Positions 1 to 7,654 of a stretch of DNA of 64,000 nucleotides are shown here, piece by piece. The DNA comes from DASXKD01 sp963734725. Lineage in GTDB: Bacteria; Actinomycetota; Actinomycetes; Streptosporangiales; Streptosporangiaceae. Made by a program: the position numbers and the translations under genes. Positions within the stretch are counted from its first letter, which is position 1; each line of letters begins with the position of its first letter. The notes under the pieces were generated by a model. That model was not told the DNA's origin. It saw only the letters and a list, made by a program, of their open reading frames with translations, and made no database searches. The stretch lies in assembly GCA_963734725.1 (NCBI GenBank), contig CAVTIX010000016.1, positions 83,023 through 147,022 of the forward strand, read 5' to 3'.

Positions 1-160
1 TGGCCTGAGCATCCCCGGCGGGTCCCGTAGGTGGCGGTTCCCGGCCGGCCCGCACGGCATCCGGCGACACGCCGGGCCTTGACCCCGCATTTCCCATATT
101 GCTGGATTCCCCGGCAGCATTCTCGGATTCGGGAGGCTTCCTTTAGTAATGGGCGGGCAA

Positions 161-590
161 ATTGCCGCGGACATCGGCAGAGGCTCGGCCACCCCGATGT
201 GACGGCTATGTGCTGAACGCGGCCGGTCTGTACCTCGTCGAGGTCGGCCAGGGCGGGATGCCCGAGATGGCGGAAGACCTGGATGAGTACCAGCGGAGCC
301 TGCCGGAGGCAGTCGGCCGGGCGTACAGCAGCCTGATGGAGGCCGCCACGAAGCTGCTCCGTCCCCGGACGCGGACCGCTACTACGCCGAGGGCCTCGCC
401 TACCGCGAGGGCAGCGAACTGGTTGTCTTCACCGTGTGCATCAACGGCTGGCGATCCCGCGAGCTGCTCGTTCCTGGGACGGCTGGGACGAAGCCGGTCG
501 AGATCTGCGCGCTGATGCTGGCCAGCCGGGATCTCGCCGGTCAACCGCGCAACCCGCTCGTCACGCTGGGGGTATCCAGGGCCGCTACGC
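161..590 (+). pseudogene. Out-of-order duplicate of a LuxR regulator TPR segment
   Basis: This stretch is a diverged copy of about 1117-1550. Both read, with indels, through NAAGLYLVEVGQGG, LPEAVGRAYSSLMEA and CINGWRSREL. Compared with the second copy it has single-base losses near 171 and 206, and a different stretch after PEMAE, so no frame stays open. In this family (AAA ATPase, winged helix, TPR repeats, C-terminal LuxR helix-turn-helix) the segment belongs after the part now found at 590-1100, so it is misplaced as well as broken. No start or ribosome site is visible. Bases 1-160 before it show nothing I recognise. Confidence 0.7.
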
Positions 591-1150
591 GGCGGACGAT
601 GCGGTGCGGGCTCGCCCGGGCGAGCGCAGGCACCCGGCGGGCGGTGGAGTCCGCGGCGGTCATCGGAGCTCGCGTAGAACCGTCCCTGCTGGCCTGGCTC
701 CTGGCGGACGCGCAGACGTCCACCGACGAGTGCATCGCGACCGGGACCCTCATCCCCGACGGGACCGGGCTGCGGTTCCGGCACGAGCTTGTCCGGATGG
801 CCGTGGAAGCTGGGATCACGCCGCACCGCAAGACCGAACTGCACACAAGGCTGCTGGCCGCGCTGGAAGAACGCGGCGACGCGGACCCCGCGCTGCTGGC
901 CCACCACGCCGAGGGCGCGGGCGATGAGCAGGCGGTGCTGCGGCACGCCCCGGAAGCAGCCGTGCGTTCGGCCGCCCTGGGGCACACCGCGAGGCGGCGG
1001 CACAGTATGAACGGGCGTTGCGTTCTTCAAAAGATCCCGGCAAGCCGGCGCTGGCGGCCCTGCACGAGGGGGCGGCGACCGAGTACTCACTGTTGGACCG
1101 GTGAGCAGCAACGCGGCCGCGGGACATCGGCGAGAGGCTCGGCCACCCCG
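591..1150 (+). pseudogene. Middle segment of a LuxR-family ATPase regulator, frameshifted
   Basis: One frame reads VESAAVIGARVEPSLLAWLL and then RFRHELVRMAVEAG, the usual post-ATPase winged-helix region of large LuxR-type regulators. Near 985 the sensible frame changes: HREAAAQYERAL continues in another frame to a TGA at about 1100 after EYSLLDR. A stretch normally found between this and the TPR block also appears to be missing. The ATPase part (Walker A and B) is absent from the window. With the neighbouring copies it forms the order TPR, middle, TPR, helix-turn-helix, which cannot be a native gene. Confidence 0.65.
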
Positions 1151-1152
1151 AT

Positions 1153-2247
1153 GTGACGGCTTATGTGCTGAACGCGGCCGGTCTGTACCTCGTCGAGGTC
1201 GGCCAGGGCGGGATGCCCGAGATGGCGGAAAGCCTTCGGATCGCGCTGCAGGCGGACCTGCCGGAGGCAGTCGGCCGGGCGTACAGCAGCCTGATGGAGG
1301 CCGCCACGAAGCTGCACCGGTTCCCGGACGCGGACCGCTACTACGCCGAGGGCCTCGCCTACTGCGAGGGCAGCGAACTGGGTGTCTTCACCATGTGCAT
1401 CAACGGCTGGCGATCCCGCGAGCTGCTCTTCCTGGGACGGTGGGACGAAGCCGTAGAGATCTGCACGCAGATGCTGGGCAGCCCGGGCATCTCGCCGGTC
1501 AACCAGCTCAACCCGCTCATCACGCTGGGGGGTATCCGGGGGCGCCGCGGCGAGGACGGGGCGTGGGAGGTGCTAGACCGGGCGCTCGAGTACGCCGAGG
1601 GGGTGGGCGAGCCGTCGTGGATCGCGCCGGTGCGGGCGGCGCGCGCAGAGCTGAGGTGGCTGGAGGGCAGCCCAGACCTCGCGGGCGCCGAGGCCGGGAT
1701 GGGCTATGACCGGACGGCCGACCGGATCGACCCGTGGACGTCCGGGTCGCTGGCCATCTGGCGGCTGCGGCTCGGCGTGCGGTCCGGCCCGCCCGGTCTC
1801 CCGGCGCCGCACGCGCTGGAGGCCGCCGGCGACCATCGCGGCGCGGCCGCCGCGTGGCGGAGCATCGGCCGGCCCTACGACGCCGCACTGGCCATGGCGT
1901 GGTCGTCCGACGAGGCCGGGCTCAGGGAAGCGCTCGCCGGGCTCGAGGAGCTGGGCGCCACCGCGGCCGCCACCGCGGTCCGGCGGCGGATGAAAGAACT
2001 GGGCGTGAAGGCCATCCCGCGCGGGCCGCGGGCCGCCACCCGGGCCGCGCCGGCCGGACTGACCCCGCGTGAGCAGGAGGTCCTGGCGTTGCTGGCCGTC
2101 GGCCTGCCGGACCGGGAGATCTCGGAACGGCTGTTCATCTCCGAGCGGACCGTGCACCACCACGTCTCCGCGGTGCTGTCCAAGATCGGCGTCTCGTCGC
2201 GGACCGCGGCGGCCCGGGAGGCCGCGCGGATGGGCATCGGATCCTGA
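1153..2247 (+). pseudogene. C-terminal half of a LuxR-family regulator
   Basis: A 364-residue open frame covering TPR-like repeats and, at about residues 303-360, a LuxR/GerE helix-turn-helix (LTPREQEVLALLAVGLPDRE, then SERTVHHHVSAVLSKIGVSS). Family members are usually 900 residues or more with an N-terminal ATPase, so this is a remnant. The GTG at 1153 is simply the first start in the frame; there is no ribosome site, and homologous residues (GERLGHPDV) continue upstream in the same frame. A DNA-binding fragment could in principle still be made, but I infer it is not a normal gene. Downstream, 2248-2455 shows no gene. Confidence 0.75.
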
Positions 2248-2455
2248 CCGCCGGGGCATCGGGCCGGACCGCGGGCGAGCTGGCCCGTGGCGCGCGCACC
2301 GGTTGCTGCGGCGGGCGGCGCAGCCAATATAGGTACTCCTCCCCTTAATCTGGGCAACCGCTGCCTGTAAGTCGGGCAGTTTCCCCGATGAGCCCGTTGA
2401 CCTGGCCACCTTACGGTCGTGGAGACATTTCCGACGACTGAAAGGGAGGTCGCCA

Positions 2456-2707
2456 GTGCCGCTCTTCATGGATCTCCACGAGTTCGACGGCGGCGTGTCG
2501 ATGGACGACGTCGCCAAAGCTCACCTCGCCGATCTGCAAGCGCAGGCGGCTTACGACGTGCGGTACCTCAGGTACTGGGTCGACGAAGGCGCCGGGCGAG
2601 TGTTCTGCCTGGTCGAGGCGCCGTCGGCGGAGGCCGCGGCCAACGTTCACCGGGAGGCGCACGGTCTCGTCGCCGACCACATCTACCGGGTCCAGGAAGG
2701 GTCCTAG
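2456..2707 (+). CDS. DUF4242 (SCO4226-type) small protein
   Basis: An 83-residue protein that matches the DUF4242 family from start (MPLFMDLHEF) to end (HREAHGLVADHIYRVQEG). Family members are small ferredoxin-like-fold proteins; Streptomyces SCO4226 is described as nickel-binding. The GTG start has a strong AGGGAGG about seven bases upstream. No signal peptide or membrane segment is visible, so it should be cytoplasmic. It lies 12 bases ahead of a secreted protein gene and they probably share a transcript. Metal binding here is inferred from the family, not proved by the sequence. Confidence 0.85.
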   Translation: MPLFMDLHEFDGGVSMDDVAKAHLADLQAQAAYDVRYLRYWVDEGAGRVFCLVEAPSAEAAANVHREAHGLVADHIYRVQEGS

Positions 2708-2719
2708 GGGGAAATGACA

Positions 2720-3343
2720 ATGCAAAAGACACGAATGATGCGGCTCGCTGGCGTCACCGCGCTGGTGCTGACGGCCGGCCTGTGGGCGCTGGTCCCGGCC
2801 TGGGGCCAGTCGTCGCAGGCGAAGGGCATGGCCGGGATGAGCGGCACCGGGAACGCGGCGCTGACCAAGGACATCGCCGCGGCCCGCGTGGCGACCGCGA
2901 AGTACGCAACCAACCTGGCCGCGGCCAAGGCCGACGGCTACCAGATCCTCACGAAGGAGATCCCCGGCATGGGGTTCCACTTCGTGAACATGAAGAACCT
3001 CAGTGGATTCGACCTCACCAAGCCGCAGATCCTGGTCTACGAGCACACCGGCAACAAGTGGCAGCTTGGCGCCCTGGAGTGGGTCTTCACCAGCAGTCCA
3101 AAGAACCTGCCGCTGCCGAACGCCACGTTCGGCACCTTCCCGGCAGCCTGTCAGTACGTGGACGGCACGTTCGTCCCGGAGCCGAGCCAGAATGACTGTC
3201 CGACGACCGCACCGGGCACCGGAGCAGCGTTCTCCTTCTGGCACCCGCTGCTGTACACGATGCACTTCTGGATCTGGTACCCGAACCCGGCCGGGCTGTA
3301 CTCCAGCATGAACCCCCTGGTTGCCCCGTTCAACGGCGGCTGA
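2720..3343 (+). CDS. Secreted protein of unknown function with His/Trp-rich C terminus
   Basis: A 207-residue protein starting MQKTRMMRLAGV with a clear signal peptide (hydrophobic VTALVLTAGLWALV, cut near AWGQS). The mature part is helical at first (repeated Ala/Lys), then has KEIPGMGFHFVNM, a Cys pair (PAACQ and NDCP, residues about 144 and 160) and a conserved-looking HPLLYTMHFWIWYPNPAG near the end. I have seen such MHFWIWYPN tails in uncharacterised bacterial secreted proteins but know no function. ATG 2720 is preferred over 2714 because the GGGGGA ribosome site is then correctly spaced. It follows the DUF4242 gene by 12 bases; histidines and methionines (GMAGMSG) hint at metal binding. 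Confidence 0.75.
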   Translation: MQKTRMMRLAGVTALVLTAGLWALVPAWGQSSQAKGMAGMSGTGNAALTKDIAAARVATAKYATNLAAAKADGYQILTKEIPGMGFHFVNMKNLSGFDLTKPQILVYEHTGNKWQLGALEWVFTSSPKNLPLPNATFGTFPAACQYVDGTFVPEPSQNDCPTTAPGTGAAFSFWHPLLYTMHFWIWYPNPAGLYSSMNPLVAPFNGG

Positions 3344-3389
3344 GTCTCACGGCGGGATGAGGCCAGTGGCGGCTGACCTGCACCGTGCA

Positions 3390-3427
3390 CCCCGGTAGGG
3401 CGGGCCTCGCGGCCCGTCCTGCCGGGG
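3390..3427 (+). terminator. Hairpin terminator after the secreted protein
   Basis: A 17-bp stem (CCCCGGTAGGGCGGGCC against GGCCCGTCCTGCCGGGG, closed by GU wobbles) with a TCGC loop, 47 bases after the stop at 3343. No U-tract follows, which is common in high-GC actinomycetes. Confidence 0.75.
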
Positions 3428-3459
3428 CCAGGCCCGCCAAGCCGAGATCCGCGAGCAAC

Positions 3460-3479
3460 GGCCAGGCGGCGGCCTGGCC
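3460..3479. other. Second small hairpin
   Basis: GGCCAGGC and GCCTGGCC flank a 4-base loop, in the same gene-free gap (3344-3658) as the terminator. It may be a back-up terminator; no other role is evident. Confidence 0.4.
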
Positions 3480-3548
3480 TATCACCGCAGCTACACCCGT
3501 GCCCACTGCCTCTACTACGCCGGTGTGGCAGCGCCCGGCAGCTACCGC

Positions 3549-3611
3549 TGACCTGATCGTCTGCGGCCCTGACCTGATCGTCTGCGGCCCTGACCGGACC
3601 GCCTGCGGCCC
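3549..3611. repeat. Three tandem 21-bp repeats
   Basis: The unit TGACCTGATCGTCTGCGGCC(C) occurs at 3549 and 3570 without change and at 3591 with three changes. It lies 47-110 bases upstream of the thioesterase start. It could be an iterated regulator site or just slippage; the 21-bp period equals two helical turns. Confidence 0.75.
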
Positions 3612-3658
3612 TTGCTCTAGGGTTAGCCTCGCAGGCACGCGGCACGGCGAGGGAGGCC

Positions 3659-4057
3659 ATGAGCGAGGTCCCGGCTGGCTTCGAGCCCTCGCGACGGACC
3701 AGTCCCTTCCTCGACATGATCGGGCCGGTCTACACCATGACCGGGGAGCGCGGCATCTTGCTGGGCCTGCGCGCCCGCACCGAGCACTGCAACACCCGCG
3801 GCTTCGTCCACGGCGCGATCCTGGCGGCGCTGCTCGACGTGGTCTGCGGGCGCAACTGCGGCGCGCTCACCGAGCACCCTAGCCTGGTCACGGTCAGCCT
3901 GACCGTGGACTACGTGGCGGCCGCCCAGAACGGCGACTGGCTCGAGGCGAGCGCGACCGTGGCCCGGGTCGGCCGCCGGCTGGCCTTCGCCGACGGCCGG
4001 GTTGACGCGGGCGGCAAGCCGGTGGCCAAGGCAAGCGCCGTGTTCGCGGTCGGGTGA
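3659..4057 (+). CDS. PaaI-type hotdog-fold thioesterase
   Basis: A 132-residue single hotdog domain. The segment CNTRGFVHGAILAALLDVV matches the PaaI/YdiI pattern (HGG-like loop, here HGA, followed by a helix with an acidic residue), and SLTVDYVAAAQNGD and VAKASAVFAV are the usual strands. Family members hydrolyse acyl-CoA thioesters in the cytoplasm; the substrate cannot be read here. ATG 3659 has GAGGGAGG just upstream. The stop overlaps the region carrying the next gene's ribosome site, so it is probably co-transcribed and coupled with the ThDP enzyme. Confidence 0.85.
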   Translation: MSEVPAGFEPSRRTSPFLDMIGPVYTMTGERGILLGLRARTEHCNTRGFVHGAILAALLDVVCGRNCGALTEHPSLVTVSLTVDYVAAAQNGDWLEASATVARVGRRLAFADGRVDAGGKPVAKASAVFAVG

Positions 4058-4074
4058 CTCGCCGAGGAGGGCAG

Positions 4075-5640
4075 ATGAACGGCGCTGAGGCGATGCTCCA
4101 TACGCTGACCGGTTCCGGCGTCAGCATGTGCTTCGCCAACCCGGGGACCTCGGAGATGCACACGGTCGCGGCGCTGGACGAGGTCCCGGGGATGCGCGGG
4201 GTGCTGTGCCTGTTCGAGGGGGCGGCGACCGGTGCGGCCGACGGTTACGGGCGGATGGCGGACCGGCCCGCGGCGGTGCTGGTGCACTTGGGGCCTGGCC
4301 TGGCCAACGGGCTGGCCAACCTGCACAACGCGCGCCGTGCCAGGACCCCGCTGCTGGCAATCGTCGGCGACCACGCCACCTACCACAAGCGGTTCGACAC
4401 GCCACTGGAGTCCGACATCGAGGCGCTGGCCGGGACGGTCTCGGGATGGGTCCGGCGATGCGCGCGCAGCGCCGACATCGGTGCGGACGTAGCCGAGGCG
4501 GTGGCCGCGGCCATGGCCCCACCCGGTCAGGTGGCTACCCTCATCCTGCCCGCCGATGTGTCCTGGTCCCCCGGCGCCGAGCGGGCCGCGCCGGTACCGG
4601 CGCGGCCTCGGCCGCCGGTACCGGACGAGGTGGTCGGTGCGGTCGCGGCGGTGCTCCGCAGCGGCGAGCCCTGCGTGATACTGCTCGGCGGCGCCGGGAC
4701 GCGCCGGCCCGCGCTGGCGGCGGCCAGCCGAGTCGCCCGGGCCACGGGGGCCCGGTTGCTCGCCGAAACCTTCCCGGCCCGGCACGAGCGCGGCGCGGGC
4801 ATCCCGCCGGTGGACCGGCTCGCGTACCTGGGAGAGATGGCCGCGGCGCAACTCGACGGCACGCGCCACCTGATCCTGGCCGGAGCGCGGGCCCCGGCGT
4901 CCTTTTTCGCTTACCCGGACAAGCCCGGTTCGCTGGTGCCGGACAACTGCCGGGTACACGTGCTGGCCGGTCCGGAGGACGACATCCACGGCGCGCTGGC
5001 GGCGCTGGCCGATCTCGCCGCCCCCGGCACGGCCCCGGGCGCTGCGCCACCTCCGCGGCAGCCGGAGCGCCCGGCTCTTCCGGACGGCGAACTGACCGGA
5101 CACAGCGCGGCCGCGGTCATCGGCGCGCTGTTGCCGGAAGGCGCGATCGTCTGCGACGAGGCGAACACCTCCGGGGTGGCGCTGCCCGCCGCCACCGCGG
5201 GCGCGCCGCCGCACGACTGGCTCACCCTGACCGGCGGCGCGATCGGCCAGTGCTTGCCGCTAGCGGCCGGCGCCGCGCTCGCCTGCCCGGAACGGCAGGT
5301 CCTCGCGCTGGAGTCAGACGGCAGCGCCATGTACACGATCTCCGCGCTGTGGACCCATGCGCGTGAGCAACTGGACATCACCACGGTCATCTTCAGCAAC
5401 CGCTCGTATGCGATCTTGAACATGGAACTGGAGCGCACCGGCGCCCCGGGCGCCGGGCAGGCCGCCCAGAGCCTGCTCGACCTGTCCCGGCCCGGCCTGG
5501 ACTTCACCGCCATGGCCGAGGGCATGGGCGTCCCGGCGAGCCGCGCCGAGACCGCGGCCGAGTTCGCCGCGCAACTGCGCCGCGCGCTCACTGAGCCTGG
5601 GCCACACCTCATCGAGGCGGCCGTCCCCCCGTTCAGCTAG
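4075..5640 (+). CDS. Thiamine-diphosphate enzyme of the acetolactate synthase/benzoylformate decarboxylase group
   Basis: A 521-residue enzyme with the three domains of the family: N-terminal PYR domain (GVSMCFANPGTSEM, then the catalytic Glu in LCLFEGAATGAADGYGRMA at about residues 46-64), a central domain, and a C-terminal PP domain with the ThDP/Mg motif ESDGSAMYTISALW and NRSYAIL (about residues 407-440). The NPGTSEMH stretch is typical of the benzoylformate-decarboxylase-like, ilvG-annotated branch rather than true IlvB. ATG 4075 has GAGGAGG at the right distance, so I prefer it to the in-frame start at 4054. The gene ends tail-to-tail with tetR, overlapping it by eight bases. The substrate is unknown; an aromatic or branched 2-oxo acid is a guess. 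Confidence 0.85.
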   Translation: MNGAEAMLHTLTGSGVSMCFANPGTSEMHTVAALDEVPGMRGVLCLFEGAATGAADGYGRMADRPAAVLVHLGPGLANGLANLHNARRARTPLLAIVGDHATYHKRFDTPLESDIEALAGTVSGWVRRCARSADIGADVAEAVAAAMAPPGQVATLILPADVSWSPGAERAAPVPARPRPPVPDEVVGAVAAVLRSGEPCVILLGGAGTRRPALAAASRVARATGARLLAETFPARHERGAGIPPVDRLAYLGEMAAAQLDGTRHLILAGARAPASFFAYPDKPGSLVPDNCRVHVLAGPEDDIHGALAALADLAAPGTAPGAAPPPRQPERPALPDGELTGHSAAAVIGALLPEGAIVCDEANTSGVALPAATAGAPPHDWLTLTGGAIGQCLPLAAGAALACPERQVLALESDGSAMYTISALWTHAREQLDITTVIFSNRSYAILNMELERTGAPGAGQAAQSLLDLSRPGLDFTAMAEGMGVPASRAETAAEFAAQLRRALTEPGPHLIEAAVPPFS

Positions 5641-6235
5641 CGCCCGCTCCGGGCGTGCCAGTGATGTGGGCGGCGAGCCCGAGGATGCCGTCGGCGATCA
5701 TCCGCTCGGCCGGTGCACGGCCGGGATCGATGAGCCACTGCACCAGGACGCCGGACATCAGCGCCAACTGCACCGAGCCGAGGGCCAGCTCCGCCTGCCC
5801 GGCCACGGTGTCCTCGGGGATCCCGAGCAGGCCGGCCGCGAGCCCGGTGCGCCCCTGGCGCAGGCTGGCCGCCATCAGCTCGCGGAGCTTCGGCGAGTGC
5901 TCGGCCTGCACCGCGGCCTCGATGGTGGCCAGCCAGAGCCACCGGTTGGCGTCATAGGACGCGATCACCTGGCGCCAGAACGCTTCGTACTGCTCGCGCG
6001 GCCCGGCCCCGGCGGCGACGGCGGCGCGGACCGCGCCCTCGGTTTCCGCGCCCCAGGCCTCGATCGCCTGGGTGAACGCCTCGATTAGGAGCGCCTCGCG
6101 GGAGCCGAAGTGGTAGCCGATCGCCGCGTGGTTGACCCCGGCAGCCGCCGCGATGTCGCGGACGGTCGTTCGCGTCCAGCCCTTGGTCTTCAGGCACTCC
6201 AGCGCGCCGGCCAGCAGGTCCTCCCGGTTGCCCAT
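5633..6235 (-). CDS. TetR/AcrR-family repressor
   Basis: A 200-residue protein with an N-terminal TetR helix-turn-helix at about residues 15-45 (TTVRDIAAAAGVNHAAIGYH FGS) and an all-helical ligand domain. It is divergent from the FAD monooxygenase, with a 115-base gap holding a large dyad, so it most likely represses both. The open frame runs much further upstream, but homology begins at MGNREDLLAGAL. ATG 6235 has no ribosome site; TAGGAT ends seven bases before it, suggesting a leaderless mRNA. Its 3' end overlaps the ThDP gene by eight bases on the other strand. Confidence 0.88.
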   Translation of the reverse strand: MGNREDLLAGALECLKTKGWTRTTVRDIAAAAGVNHAAIGYHFGSREALLIEAFTQAIEAWGAETEGAVRAAVAAGAGPREQYEAFWRQVIASYDANRWLWLATIEAAVQAEHSPKLRELMAASLRQGRTGLAAGLLGIPEDTVAGQAELALGSVQLALMSGVLVQWLIDPGRAPAERMIADGILGLAAHITGTPGAGAS

Positions 6236-6248
6236 GACGTCGATCCTA
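6236..6248 (-). promoter_or_regulatory. Leaderless -10 box for tetR
   Basis: TAGGAT (6248 to 6243) is followed by seven bases and then the ATG, with no Shine-Dalgarno sequence. Confidence 0.5.
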
Positions 6249-6261
6249 GCGCCGTTGTCAA

Positions 6262-6295
6262 CCAATTGGATTATCCATATGGATTGACCAGTTGG
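6262..6295. promoter_or_regulatory. 34-bp dyad, probable TetR operator
   Basis: Centred between 6278 and 6279: the core ATCCATATGGAT (6273-6284) is a perfect 12-bp palindrome, flanked symmetrically by CCAATTGG (6262-6269) and CCAGTTGG (6288-6295), which pair with one mismatch. It lies in the tetR/monooxygenase gap and covers a likely TTGACC -35 (6284-6289; TAGGGT -10 at 6308-6313) for the monooxygenase, so bound repressor would block that promoter. Confidence 0.7.
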
Positions 6296-6350
6296 ATAAA
6301 TCGCTTGTAGGGTGGCCGTACCGAGACCCGAGCGGACACCAGGAGGAACC

Positions 6351-7574
6351 ATGACCAGGTCGGTGCTCATCTCCGGCGGCGGCATCGCCGGCGCCTCACT
6401 CGCGTGCTGGCTGGGCGAATCCGGGTACGCGGTCACTGTGGTGGAGCGGGCGCCCGGGCTGCGCACCAGCGGGGCGGCCCCGGTGGATTTCCGCGGCGAC
6501 CAGCTTGCCCTGCTGGAGCGCATGGGCGTGCTCCGCGACATCCAGGCCAGCCAGACTGGCATGGGCGACCAGACGGTGATCGACGCGAGCGGCCGTCGGC
6601 TGTCCACGTTCCCGTCCGTGCTGTTTAGCGGCGACGTCGAGATCGAGCGCGGCGACCTGGCCCGGATCCTGTACAACCGGAGCGCGGGCGCCGCCGAGTA
6701 CGTCTTCGGTGGCCACATCACCGGCATGACCCAGGACGCGGACGGGGTGGACGTCACGTTCTCGCACAGCGCCCCCCGCCGGTTCGACCTCGTCGTCGGC
6801 GCGGACGGGCTGCACTCCGCCGTGCGCCGCCTGGCGTTCGGCGAGGAATCTCTGTTCCGGCACGACCTTGGCCTCGCCATCGCGGGGTTTGACGTGCCCA
6901 ACACCCTCGGCCTCGACCACAGCGGGCTGATCTACAACGAGCCCGGCCGGCTCGTGATGGTGACCAGCGGCCGAGACCTCGCCCGGGCGGCGGTCTGCTT
7001 GATGTTCACTGCGTCGCTGCCGGACTACGACTGGCACGACACCGACGGCCAGAAGCGCATCGTGGCGGAGCATTTCGCCGGTGTCGGCTGGCAGGCGCCA
7101 GCTTTGCTCGCGGCGCTGCGGGACGCGCCGGAACTGTACTTCGACACGATCGGCCAGATCCGGCTCGGCCACTGGTCGGCCGGGCGCGTGGTGCTGCTCG
7201 GGGACGCGGCCTGGTGCACCGGTCCCGGCGGCAACGGCACCGGGCACGCGGTGCTCGGCGCCTACACGCTCGCCGGGGAACTCACGCTGGCCGGCGGCGA
7301 CCATGCGGCCGCGTTCCGGCGTTACGAGCAGATCATGCGCCCGCCAGTCACGAAGTCGCAGAAGAACGCCGCAGGCGCGGGCCGCTTCCTCACCCCGGCA
7401 ACCGAGCGGCGGATCCGCAACCGGAACCGCACTTTCCGCATCCTGTCCTCCCGCGCGATGACCGGGCTGTTCGGCTGGCTGGCCAAGCGGACCGCCAACA
7501 CCGGCACGCTACGGGACTACCCGCTGTGTGGCTCGCGCGGCCCGATTCCAAATGGCCAGCCGTTGCCCCGGTGA
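6351..7574 (+). CDS. FAD-dependent monooxygenase (PHBH fold)
   Basis: A 407-residue flavoprotein hydroxylase. It has the N-terminal Rossmann motif SGGGIAGASLACWLGE with the acidic end VVERA, the second FAD motif VVGADGLHSAVRR at about residue 155, and the GD motif LLGDAAWCTGPGGNGTGHAV near residue 285. Such enzymes hydroxylate aromatic compounds, antibiotics or polyketides using NAD(P)H and oxygen. ATG 6351 has AGGAGGAACC upstream. Being divergent from a TetR and beside an MFS exporter suggests modification and export of a toxic aromatic or antibiotic; this is inference. Confidence 0.88.
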   Translation: MTRSVLISGGGIAGASLACWLGESGYAVTVVERAPGLRTSGAAPVDFRGDQLALLERMGVLRDIQASQTGMGDQTVIDASGRRLSTFPSVLFSGDVEIERGDLARILYNRSAGAAEYVFGGHITGMTQDADGVDVTFSHSAPRRFDLVVGADGLHSAVRRLAFGEESLFRHDLGLAIAGFDVPNTLGLDHSGLIYNEPGRLVMVTSGRDLARAAVCLMFTASLPDYDWHDTDGQKRIVAEHFAGVGWQAPALLAALRDAPELYFDTIGQIRLGHWSAGRVVLLGDAAWCTGPGGNGTGHAVLGAYTLAGELTLAGGDHAAAFRRYEQIMRPPVTKSQKNAAGAGRFLTPATERRIRNRNRTFRILSSRAMTGLFGWLAKRTANTGTLRDYPLCGSRGPIPNGQPLPR

Positions 7575-7642
7575 GCGCCTGCATCGCGGCCTTCGCCGCT
7601 GGTGAGGGCCGTAGCTCCAGCATCGGCTCGACCAGCGCTCGG

Positions 7643-7648
7643 TACAGT
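7643..7648 (+). promoter_or_regulatory. Leaderless -10 box for the MFS gene
   Basis: TACAGT followed by six bases (GACGGC) and then ATG 7655; no ribosome site. Confidence 0.5.
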
Positions 7649-7654
7649 GACGGC

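Noticed and set aside
206..1111. Long minus-strand reading frame
   Set aside because: It is the complement of the LuxR wreckage; high GC gives long shadow frames, and the product has no fold or start signal.
5633..6904. A 423-residue TetR reading
   Set aside because: The first 223 residues are antisense to the monooxygenase; TetR homology starts at 6235.
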